NCBI GenBank assembly: GCA_019113455.1 | Contig: DXHG01000010.1 | Span: 1 to 16,144 of the forward strand | Direction: 5' to 3' | Origin: Candidatus Treponema faecavium | GTDB taxonomy: Bacteria; Spirochaetota; Spirochaetia; Treponematales; Treponemataceae | Length of the DNA stretch: 16,144 nt | Shown: in pieces, positions 1-5,686 of the stretch | Numbering within the stretch: the first letter of the stretch is position 1 | Layout of the letters: every line of letters begins with the position of its first letter | Notes under the pieces: generated by a model | The model's input: only the letters and a program-made list of their open reading frames with translations | What the model was told of the DNA's origin: nothing | Databases searched by the model: none | Translations under genes and position numbers: made by a program

Positions 1-1
1 G

Positions 2-105
2 TTTGCCGTCGGCAAATGAAACGTTTGCCATCGGCAAGTGTCTCGCTGGCCGACGGCAAAATTCGTACAGGATAAACGGCAAAATAAAATTTAGCCATCG
101 GCAAA
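2..105. repeat. Array of 15-bp palindromes with ~22-bp period
   Basis: Four copies of a 15-bp near-palindrome lie at 2-16, 24-38, 46-60 and 91-105, and a half-copy ends at 83. Copy 1 reads TTTGCCGTCGGCAAA, copy 2 TTTGCCATCGGCAAG, copy 3 CTGGCCGACGGCAAA and copy 4 TTAGCCATCGGCAAA. The conserved CGGCAAA ends step by 22, 22, 23 and 22 bp, so every unit sits on the same face of the helix, two turns apart. The spacers of about 7 bp are not conserved and are far too short for CRISPR. The array touches the window edge and may continue upstream. It could be a multi-site operator, an iteron-like protein-binding array or a dispersed repeat; the role is inferred only from spacing and symmetry. Confidence 0.8.
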
Positions 106-316
106 TTTTTTTATGGGAAGTACAGCGGCACCGCTGCGGCGCCTCTTTCTGCATGGGCGGCGCCTTTCGCTCAGGAGGAATAAAAAAAACGCGGCGAGAG
201 CAAAAACACTGCAAACGGCGGCAGACTGCACAGTCTTCTGCTTTGCAGTTTCTTCTATTAATATAACCAGCATCCGGAAACAATTCCCGCGCACACAGCG
301 CAGTCATTTTTCCCTT
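106..316. other. Spacer without a convincing gene
   Basis: Short open frames exist here on both strands but none has a start/SD pair or recognisable protein. Visible structure: a CAGCGG/CCGCTG inverted repeat (123-128/131-136), a 9-bp direct repeat GCGGCGCCT (136-144 and 157-165, 21 bp apart), and an orphan Shine-Dalgarno-like AGGAGG (173-178) with no start codon in range. A possible hairpin has outer arms ACTGCAAA/TTTGCAGT (208-215/242-249) and inner arms AGACTG/CAGTCT (223-228/231-236). It may be the remnant of an upstream locus or a leader; no function is assigned. Confidence 0.4.
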
Positions 317-345
317 TTGTATAAGACAAAAAACTGTGATATACT
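317..345 (+). promoter_or_regulatory. Candidate sigma-70 promoter of the acyl-CoA synthetase gene
   Basis: A good -10 box TATACT (340-345) has a weak -35 TTGTAT (317-322) exactly 17 bp upstream, in AT-rich sequence. The transcript would start near 352 and carry a leader of about 35 nt containing AGGAGG (377-382) ahead of the ATG at 387. Confidence 0.5.
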
Positions 346-386
346 GGCTACGTATATATAGAAGAATTCGCGCATCAGGAGGATAT

Positions 387-2126
387 ATGTACACTGCTGC
401 AAAAAAACTGCCATGGGATTTTCTCAAAGAATACCGGGGAACGCTCTTTAACGGCGAATGGCCGACAATTCCGGAGATGGTCCGCATTACGGCGGCGCGG
501 TTTCCTGCGCGTCCGTGCTTTACTGACTTCAATCCGGACAAAACGACGCGCACATACGAGCAGGCGCTCGCTGCTGTCGAGAACCTCGCACGCTGGCTTA
601 CGGCAAACGGCGCAGAACGCGGCGTGCATGTCGCCGTGTCGGGAAAAAACTCGTCCGAGTGGGCGACCGTTTATCTTGCGGCGCTGTTCGCAGGCGCCGT
701 CATCGTTCCCATAGACTACGGCCTGCACAACGCGGAAATAGAAAACCTGCTCAACACGGCACAGCCGCTTTTCTTCTTTGTTGATGAAGAAAAAATCGCG
801 TATTTTAAGGAACACAGCTGCGGCACTCGCGTGTACTCGCTGAGCGATAAGTATCCTGAGCTCTATGTCTATAATCTCGCCGTCCCTGACGGCAGCGCAG
901 TTGAGCTTGACCGGGCCGACGAAGAAGACATCGCTGCGATACTGTTCACGTCGGGCACAACGGGAACGCCTAAAGGCGTTATGCTCACGCACCGCAATCT
1001 CGTTTCTGACTGCTATATTGCACAGACCCGTTTGGAGCTGTTTGAAACGGACGTGTTTTACGCGCTCTTGCCGATACACCACGCATACACAATGCTTGCC
1101 GTGTTTATTGAGGCGCTTTCTGTCGGTGCAGAAATCGTGTTCGGGCGCACGATGGCAGTTTCGCGTATGCTTAAAGAGCTCCGAGAAGGGCAGATTACGA
1201 TGCTGCTCGGCGTACCGCTCCTGTTTAATAAACTGCTTGCAGGTATTCTTAACGGCATACGCGAAAAAGGCCCGGTCGTGAACGGCGCGATGAAGCTCCT
1301 GCGCGGTATTTCGTTTACGGCAAAGCGGCTCACCGGCCGCAATCCGGGCAAGAAGCTCTTTGCTCCCGTACTTAAAAAAGCGAGCATTTCTTCCGTGCGC
1401 ATTGCCATCTGCGGCGGCGGGCCGCTTGCCGCAAGCGTGTTCCGTATTTACAACGAGCTTGGCATAGATTTTATTCAGGGTTACGGGCTTACCGAGACAT
1501 CGCCCATTATCGCGCTCAATCCAAAAGAACACTTTAAGGTAGAAAGCGTGGGGCAGTATTTTGCGCCGTATATGCAGATGCGCATTGCGGATCCTGACGA
1601 GAACGGCATAGGAGAAGTGCAGGTAAAAGGCCCCATGGTCATGGAAGGCTACTACAACATGCCTGAAGAAACGATCGCCGTATTTACCGGAGACGGCTGG
1701 TTTAAGACAGGCGATCTGGGAAAACTCGACAGCGAAGGCTACCTGTATCTTGCCGGGCGCGCCAAGAACCTTATCGTTACCGAGGGCGGCAAAAACGTCT
1801 ATCCCGAAGAACTTGAAAATGCGTTCCAGCTTGAAACCGACATCGAGCAGATAACGGTGCAGGGTTATATCATGAACAGAGAAACAAAGAGCGAAGGTAT
1901 AGAAGCGCTCATCTATCCGTCTGACGCACTCTACCAGCGGCTGGGCAAGCCGCGCAGCGCGAACGCCGATACGCAGACCGCTGTGCGCGCTGAAATACAG
2001 TACATCGTGGACAAACTGAACAGGACGTTTCAGCCGTACGCGCGCATCAGCCGCATAACGATTCTTGACGCGCCGCTTGAGATGACAACGACAAAGAAAG
2101 TAAAGCGCGCGCAGGCAAAGACATAA
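387..2126 (+). CDS. Long-chain acyl-CoA synthetase (AMP-forming)
   Basis: A 579-residue enzyme of the ANL adenylating superfamily, expected to activate a fatty acid with ATP to acyl-AMP and then form acyl-CoA. The ATP-binding motif TSGTTGTPKG is at residues 188-197, YGLTE at 366-370, the TGD motif at 441-443, and the hinge/A8 stretch GRAKNLIVTEGGKNVYPEE follows at 457-475. The C-terminal catalytic lysine is most likely K571 in TTTKKVKR, where the usual glycine before it is replaced by lysine. An insertion around 290-335 resembles the long-chain acyl-CoA synthetase branch rather than acetyl-CoA synthetase. No signal peptide or membrane segment, so cytoplasmic or membrane-peripheral. The start at 387 is chosen because AGGAGG lies just upstream; an upstream in-frame extension has no SD. 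It seems to be a single-gene unit with its own promoter. The exact chain-length preference cannot be read from sequence. Confidence 0.9.
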   Translation: MYTAAKKLPWDFLKEYRGTLFNGEWPTIPEMVRITAARFPARPCFTDFNPDKTTRTYEQALAAVENLARWLTANGAERGVHVAVSGKNSSEWATVYLAALFAGAVIVPIDYGLHNAEIENLLNTAQPLFFFVDEEKIAYFKEHSCGTRVYSLSDKYPELYVYNLAVPDGSAVELDRADEEDIAAILFTSGTTGTPKGVMLTHRNLVSDCYIAQTRLELFETDVFYALLPIHHAYTMLAVFIEALSVGAEIVFGRTMAVSRMLKELREGQITMLLGVPLLFNKLLAGILNGIREKGPVVNGAMKLLRGISFTAKRLTGRNPGKKLFAPVLKKASISSVRIAICGGGPLAASVFRIYNELGIDFIQGYGLTETSPIIALNPKEHFKVESVGQYFAPYMQMRIADPDENGIGEVQVKGPMVMEGYYNMPEETIAVFTGDGWFKTGDLGKLDSEGYLYLAGRAKNLIVTEGGKNVYPEELENAFQLETDIEQITVQGYIMNRETKSEGIEALIYPSDALYQRLGKPRSANADTQTAVRAEIQYIVDKLNRTFQPYARISRITILDAPLEMTTTKKVKRAQAKT

Positions 2127-2168
2127 GCAGTTTTTCGCCGTTTTCGGGCTCACGCTGCGCTGCACGCG

Positions 2169-2256
2169 GAAGAATCGCAGGGCTCCTGCGGGGAGCTGCG
2201 GCGTGTGCACGCACGGCTTTTTTTTCTTTTTTCTCTGTAATGTGCGTTTCTGGGGA
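2169..2256. repeat. Dispersed intergenic repeat, copy A
   Basis: Aligns with 4501-4594. Shared blocks in the same order are GAAGA, CCTGCGGGG (2185), GCGTGTGCACGC (2201), a pyrimidine tract, CTCTGTAAT (2233) and CGTTTC.GGGGA (2245). The first two long blocks are 16 bp apart in both copies; the next interval is 32 bp here and 35 bp in copy B. The similarity is too ordered to be chance. Both copies are strictly intergenic, and nothing in them looks like a transposase. Confidence 0.7.
2177..2232 (+). terminator. Terminator-like hairpin plus T-tract after the acyl-CoA synthetase
   Basis: Arms GCAG..CTCC (2177-2180, 2183-2186) pair with GGAGCTGC (2192-2199) around a 5-nt loop with a 2-nt bulge. 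A small GC-rich palindrome (2201-2212) and then T8-C-T6 (2218-2232) follow. The distance from the main stem to the T-tract is long for a classical intrinsic terminator, and the segment lies inside a dispersed repeat, so this is only moderately supported. Confidence 0.4.
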
Positions 2257-2267
2257 GGGTGGAGACT

Positions 2268-2309
2268 CTCCGGCGCAAGCAATAGCTTGCGCCGGAGGCA
2301 CGCCTCCGG
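2268..2309. repeat. Two overlapping, mutually exclusive inverted repeats
   Basis: CTCCGGCGCAAGC (2268-2280) pairs perfectly with 2285-2297 around the loop AATA, giving a 13-bp stem. The right arm also belongs to a second hairpin, CCGGAGGC (2292-2299) with GCCTCCGG (2302-2309). Only one of the two can form at a time. No T-tract follows. They overlap the proposed -35 of the serine hydrolase promoter, so they may act as DNA operator sites or simply be a REP-like element. Confidence 0.7.
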
Positions 2310-2315
2310 TATACT
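2287..2315 (+). promoter_or_regulatory. Candidate promoter of the secreted serine hydrolase
   Basis: TTGCGC (2287-2292) and TATACT (2310-2315) are separated by 17 bp. The -10 lies in a GTATAC-TTTGC-GTATAC palindrome (2309-2325), and the -35 lies in the hairpin sequence. A start near 2322 would leave a leader of about 26 nt with the SD AGGAGG just before the ATG at 2348. Confidence 0.4.
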
Positions 2316-2347
2316 TTGCGTATACATACTTATACAGGAGGCAGTAT

Positions 2348-3643
2348 ATGAAAATACCGGTATTAGTCATGCTGACCGCAAGTCTTGCGCTTCCGCTGTG
2401 CGCGCAGACGTTCCCGAGTGCTGCAGAGACGGATCCTAACGCGATGGGCTGGATGCAGGGGTTCCCGCCGCCGCCGGACAAGACGCTTTCCGCAGCAGAC
2501 GGCTCGTTTTTCGTGTTTCCGGCGCTGCGCTACAGCGTAACGCATATGCGCGAATTCCTGCCGACGCGAGCGGTGCCTGCACAGGCGCAAAAACCTGCAG
2601 AGCTTAAAACGCGGCTTGACGCCGATATAGACAATATCACATTTATTCCGACGGGACAGACAGCGCCGATGACGTGGCGCGAAGCATTCGACACCAATTA
2701 TACGGACGGCGTTATCATCCTGCACAAAGGCAGAATCGTCTACGAGCGGTACGCCGGAAGCCTCACGCAGGACGGTATTCATGCAGCGATGTCGGTGAGC
2801 AAATCGTTCACCGGCACGCTCGCTTCGATTCTGATTGCCGAGGGCGTTATCGACGAGACAAAGTTTGTACGCGAGTATATACCGGAGCTCTCACATTCCG
2901 CGTTTGCGGACGCAACGGTGCGCCAGGTGCTTGATATGACCACATCGCTCAAGTACAGCGAAGACTATAACGATCCCAATGCGGAAGTGTGGCAGTTTAC
3001 CGCCGCGGGCAATCCGTACCGGCCGGCCGATTACAGCGGACCGCGCGGCTACTATGAATATTTGGCGTCTGTGCAGAAAATGCCCGGGCAGGAGCACGGC
3101 GAAAAGTTCGGCTACCGCACGATAAATACGGAAGTGATGGGCTGGATTATCTCGCGCGCAACGGGAAAAAGCATTACAGAGCTGCTTTCCGAAAAGATAT
3201 GGACGCCAATGGGGGCAGCGCATGACGGTTACTACCAGCTTGATCCTACCGGCATTGCGTTTGCAGGCGGCGGCTTTAACCTGAACCTGCGCGACATGGC
3301 GCTCTTTGGGGAACTGCTCCGCAATAACGGCAAAGCAGGCAGAAAGCAGATTATCCCGGAGCAGGCGGTAGCCGACATAACACGCGGCGGAGACAAAGAA
3401 GTGTTCGCGCGCGGCGATCATCCTGAACTTGTCGGCTGGAGTTACCGCAATATGTGGTGGATCACGAACAACAAAAACGGCGCGTACTGCGCGCGCGGCG
3501 TGCATGGTCAGACAATCTACATAGACCCCGCGGCGGAAATGGTCATTGTCCGCTTTGCCTCGCATCCGATGGCGGCAAACAGTTACAACGATCCGTGGTC
3601 GCTGCCGGCGTATCAGGCGGTAGCAGACTACCTGATGCGCTGA
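2348..3643 (+). CDS. Secreted serine hydrolase, beta-lactamase class C / NylB-like
   Basis: A 431-residue protein of the penicillin-binding-like serine hydrolase family (MEROPS S12 / Pfam Beta-lactamase). The catalytic SxxK is S149-V-S-K152 in MSVSKSF. The probable general-base tyrosine is Y256 in YRTINTEVMGW, and the C-terminal GVHGQTIYIDP strand matches the 6-aminohexanoate-dimer hydrolase (NylB) branch in character. The S-to-Y spacing (107) resembles that enzyme's. A signal peptide spans about residues 1-19 (MKIPVLVMLTASLALPLCA). LPLC is at best a relaxed spirochaete-type lipobox, so the mature form could be soluble periplasmic or a lipoprotein. The start is fixed by AGGAGG 5 bp upstream; the longer in-frame extension runs back through hairpin sequence and is rejected. 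The natural substrate is unknown: esterase, amidase or peptidase activity are all possible, and true antibiotic resistance is not implied. Confidence 0.85.
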   Translation: MKIPVLVMLTASLALPLCAQTFPSAAETDPNAMGWMQGFPPPPDKTLSAADGSFFVFPALRYSVTHMREFLPTRAVPAQAQKPAELKTRLDADIDNITFIPTGQTAPMTWREAFDTNYTDGVIILHKGRIVYERYAGSLTQDGIHAAMSVSKSFTGTLASILIAEGVIDETKFVREYIPELSHSAFADATVRQVLDMTTSLKYSEDYNDPNAEVWQFTAAGNPYRPADYSGPRGYYEYLASVQKMPGQEHGEKFGYRTINTEVMGWIISRATGKSITELLSEKIWTPMGAAHDGYYQLDPTGIAFAGGGFNLNLRDMALFGELLRNNGKAGRKQIIPEQAVADITRGGDKEVFARGDHPELVGWSYRNMWWITNNKNGAYCARGVHGQTIYIDPAAEMVIVRFASHPMAANSYNDPWSLPAYQAVADYLMR

Positions 3644-3681
3644 ACGCAGGCAGTCTGAGCGCCTTTACGCTCCGCCGTGCA

Positions 3682-3736
3682 GTTGCCATCGGTAAAATTT
3701 TTATTTGCCGATGGCAAATTATTTCACACCGGCAAA
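3682..3736. repeat. Second cluster of the 15-bp palindrome
   Basis: GTTGCCATCGGTAAA (3682-3696) and TTTGCCGATGGCAAA (3704-3718) are again exactly 22 bp apart. The second is the exact reverse complement of the consensus TTTGCCATCGGCAAA seen at the left edge. A half-site CGGCAAA follows at 3730-3736, 18 bp on. The shared 22-bp step with the array at 2-105 argues that spacing as well as sequence is conserved. Confidence 0.75.
3683..3717. terminator. Hairpin from two inverted palindrome copies between convergent genes
   Basis: TTGCCATCGG (3683-3692) pairs with CCGATGGCAA (3708-3717). A T-G wobble and AAA/TTT extend this to 14 bp with a 7-nt loop, ATTTTTA. It lies between the 3' ends of the serine hydrolase (+) and the racemase (-), where a bidirectional terminator is expected. 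The AATTATTT that follows on the plus strand is a weak U-tract, and the minus-strand side has none, so termination is inferred from place and shape. Confidence 0.45.
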
Positions 3737-3760
3737 CAGGGGTAAGACTGAACAGCCTGC

Positions 3761-4449
3761 TTATGAAAGCGCAAGCGACACGGCTTTTTCGGCGTGTATG
3801 CGCGTCGTGTCAAACACCGGCAGCGGCGTGTCTCCCTGCCCAATGAGAAGCCCGATTTCCGTACAGCCAAGGATAACGCCCTGCGCTCCCCGTTCGGCAA
3901 GCGAGCCGATAATCCGTATATAGTTCTGCTTTGACTGTTCTGAAATAATGCCCAGGCAGAGCTCATTATAAATAACGTCATGCACCAGCTGCATGGCAGC
4001 ATCGTCCGGCAGCAGCACTTCTATACCGTGCTCCGCAAGTCTTTGCGTGTAAAAGTGTTCCGTCATCGTGTATTTTGTACCGAGCAGCGCTGCTTTTGTA
4101 ATTCCCTGCCCGTTAAGCGCCTCCGCCGCCGCGTCCGCGATGTGCACGAGCGGCACGCCGATACGCGCCTGAATCTGGGGCGCGACTTTGTGCATCGTGT
4201 TTGTGCAGATAACGATAAAATCGGCGCCGGCTTTTTCAAGGCGGGCGGCGGCGCTGCCGAGAATATCGGCGGTTTTTTCCCAATCACCTGAGGCCTGACA
4301 GGTTTCGATTTCGTAAAAATCCACGCTGTACATAAGCAGTTCTGCTGAATGAAGGCCGCCCAGTCTGCGCTTAACCGTTTCGTTGATAATCTGATAATAC
4401 GTGACGGTGCTTTCCAGCTCATGCCGCCAAGCAGTCCAATCGTTTTCAA
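3761..4449 (-). pseudogene. Aspartate/glutamate racemase-family gene with a -1 frameshift
   Basis: Two overlapping minus-strand frames together encode a typical Asp/Glu racemase of about 229 residues. The first begins TTG (4447-4449), giving MKTIGLLGGMSW, behind a GAGGAG ribosome binding site. The second supplies the rest from 4413 downwards (TVTYYQIINE... then MYSVDFYEIE). Restoring one G in TGGAAAGC (near 4414-4415) rejoins them as W-E-S-T, the residues expected for the family. Both catalytic cysteines are present in the reconstructed numbering: C82 in VICTNT and C196 in LGCTEIG. An intact protein would racemise an acidic amino acid in the cytoplasm without PLP. As written, the only long product would start at the internal ATG 4331-4333 and lack the GGM active-site segment, so it is probably inactive. 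A sequencing error at this one base is the main alternative. Confidence 0.8.
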
Positions 4450-4488
4450 GCTACAGCACTCCTCTGTGTGTGTTTTTGTTCACTGCAC

Positions 4489-4517
4489 ATTGTACACAAA
4501 GAAGACGCGCTGCTCCA
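4489..4517 (-). promoter_or_regulatory. Candidate promoter of the racemase gene
   Basis: On the minus strand, TACAAT (4489-4494) is a good -10, with a poor -35 TGGAGC (4512-4517) 17 bp upstream. That -35 falls inside dispersed repeat copy B. The leader would be about 35 nt and include the GAGGAG before the TTG start. Confidence 0.35.
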
Positions 4518-4594
4518 GCCGCCTGCGGGGTGCTGCTGCGTGTGCACGCGCGCGGCGTGTTTCTTTCTTATCCTCTGTAATTCGTTTCCGGGGA
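4501..4594. repeat. Dispersed intergenic repeat, copy B
   Basis: Counterpart of 2169-2256, in the same orientation: GAAGA (4501), CCTGCGGGG (4522), GCGTGTGCACGC (4538), TTTCTTTCTTATC, CTCTGTAAT (4573) and CGTTTC.GGGGA (4583). It fills much of the 255-bp gap between the racemase start and the next gene's stop. The rest of that gap (4595-4704) shows no gene and no clear structure. Because flanking gene orientation differs between the two copies, the repeat is not simply a terminator carried by one gene. Confidence 0.7.
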
Positions 4595-4704
4595 GAGAGA
4601 AACCCTGGCCGCAGGCTGGCAGAAACAAACCCGCGCAGCAGGCACAGAAACCGCTCCGCAAGCCAAGCTGCAAAGTCCAAGGCAGAGCTCCAAAGCTTGA
4701 CGGC

Positions 4705-5523
4705 CTATTGCTGCACCAGGTAGAGCAGATAGGGGGAGCAGCCGGGGGTGTCCGGTTCACAGCGAGCGGCGGGACGGCTGATATTATGCACCGAGGGAGC
4801 GTAGTTTACCGCGCCGCCTGCCGCCATCTGCGTACAGTATTCTTCATACAGAATCACCGTGCCGTCGGCGGCGACATAGCCGATAGGATCGTATTCATAA
4901 AACGGGCGGCCGGAAACAGAACCATGAGGATACCCGTACGGCGCTTCAACCGCCGTGTATTCCTGCGGCACCAGCTGCCCAAATGATTTTTTTACTTCCG
5001 TTATCGTTCCGTACGCAAACACGAATTTCGTTTCTGTGTCCACCGCAATCAGATAATTATCAAGCGATACGCCGATGCCGAGCACTTTTGCGTCGCCGGT
5101 AAACTGATAAAACCGAAACCGGTCGATAAAGCCCGCCGGATACAGGCGCTGCTGTTCTTCCGCAGTCAAAAGCGGATTAACACCGCGGTACATGTACACG
5201 CACACATCCTTCATCGTGATAAACTCAGGCACGGGGATTCCGGTCGGCACCGTGTTGCCGTACGGGGTGCCGTCCATGCAGTACACGGACTCACCGATCT
5301 GCTGCCATGTTTCACCGTCGGGCGGCGTGAAAAACGTATACCTGGGAACATTGTCTGCATCAAACTCAATGCGCAGAAACCACGTGTCAAACGCCGCCGC
5401 ATCAAAATCAGCGGCAGCGGGCTTTTCCGTGTGTACCGGCACAGAACCGCTTTGCTCCTGCGCAAAAGAACAAAGAACAAGAAGAAACAGGTATATATGC
5501 ACAATACCGTAAACACGAAACAT
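4705..5523 (-). CDS. Exported protein of unknown function
   Basis: A 272-residue protein I do not recognise. The N-terminus MFRVYGIVHIYLFLLVLCSFAQEQ is a clear export signal, most likely cut after SFA (residue 21); LVLC could be a relaxed lipobox. The mature part is rich in aromatic and acidic residues, with two Cys in the central region (YCMDG, DVCVY) and two near the C-terminus, and no membrane segment, so a soluble periplasmic or outer-surface protein is plausible. No catalytic motif or repeat is apparent. No SD precedes the ATG at 5521-5523, but a well-spaced promoter places the transcript start on the ATG itself, suggesting leaderless translation; a GTG at codon 8 is an alternative start without an SD either. 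It is isolated from the fucose operon by the terminator at 5632-5680. Confidence 0.7.
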   Translation of the reverse strand: MFRVYGIVHIYLFLLVLCSFAQEQSGSVPVHTEKPAAADFDAAAFDTWFLRIEFDADNVPRYTFFTPPDGETWQQIGESVYCMDGTPYGNTVPTGIPVPEFITMKDVCVYMYRGVNPLLTAEEQQRLYPAGFIDRFRFYQFTGDAKVLGIGVSLDNYLIAVDTETKFVFAYGTITEVKKSFGQLVPQEYTAVEAPYGYPHGSVSGRPFYEYDPIGYVAADGTVILYEEYCTQMAAGGAVNYAPSVHNISRPAARCEPDTPGCSPYLLYLVQQ

Positions 5524-5529
5524 ACGGCT

Positions 5530-5558
5530 ATGCTAAAACGGTATGCCGCATAAGTCAA
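5530..5558 (-). promoter_or_regulatory. Candidate promoter giving a leaderless transcript
   Basis: On the minus strand, TTGACT (5553-5558) and TAGCAT (5530-5535) are separated by exactly 17 bp. Only six bases separate the -10 from the ATG, so the usual start seven bases downstream is the A of the start codon. This fits the absence of a Shine-Dalgarno sequence. Confidence 0.5.
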
Positions 5559-5631
5559 TTACGGCCGCGTAAAAATAACTGAGTTATCCTTAAAAAATAA
5601 CCGGATACAGCCCGGTGCAAACGCGCCGGAG

Positions 5632-5680
5632 CGGCATAAAAAAAGCGAAACGGTTATGCCGTTTCGCTTTTTTTATGCCG
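5632..5680. terminator. Bidirectional intrinsic terminator of the fucose operon
   Basis: A perfect 22-bp stem (5632-5653 with 5659-5680) closes a 5-nt loop. The GC-rich core GCGAAACGG/CCGTTTCGC is flanked by A7 and T7, so on the minus strand a stable hairpin is followed directly by U7. It starts just after the fucO stop (5687) and is symmetric, so it would work from either side. It marks the end of the eight-gene operon. Confidence 0.9.
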
Positions 5681-5686
5681 CGTTTT

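Noticed and set aside
2..105. CRISPR array
   Set aside because: Repeats are 15-bp palindromes with spacers of about 7 bp; no spacer-length unique segments and no cas genes in the window.
2..105. Plasmid replication origin with iterons
   Set aside because: The 22-bp step is iteron-like, but no rep gene, AT-rich unwinding zone or DnaA boxes are visible, so only the binding-array reading is kept.
113..361. Small protein genes upstream of the acyl-CoA synthetase
   Set aside because: Overlapping short frames on both strands, none with a start placed correctly after the AGGAGG at 173-178.
375..2327. A 650-codon open frame on the minus strand opposite the acyl-CoA synthetase
   Set aside because: Arg/Cys/His-rich composition with no motif, no SD, and exactly antisense to a well-supported gene; a typical GC-biased shadow frame.
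2348..3643. Antibiotic-resistance beta-lactamase
   Set aside because: The SxxK fold is shared by many esterases and amidases; the YRTIN and GVHGQ features are closer to NylB-like hydrolases.
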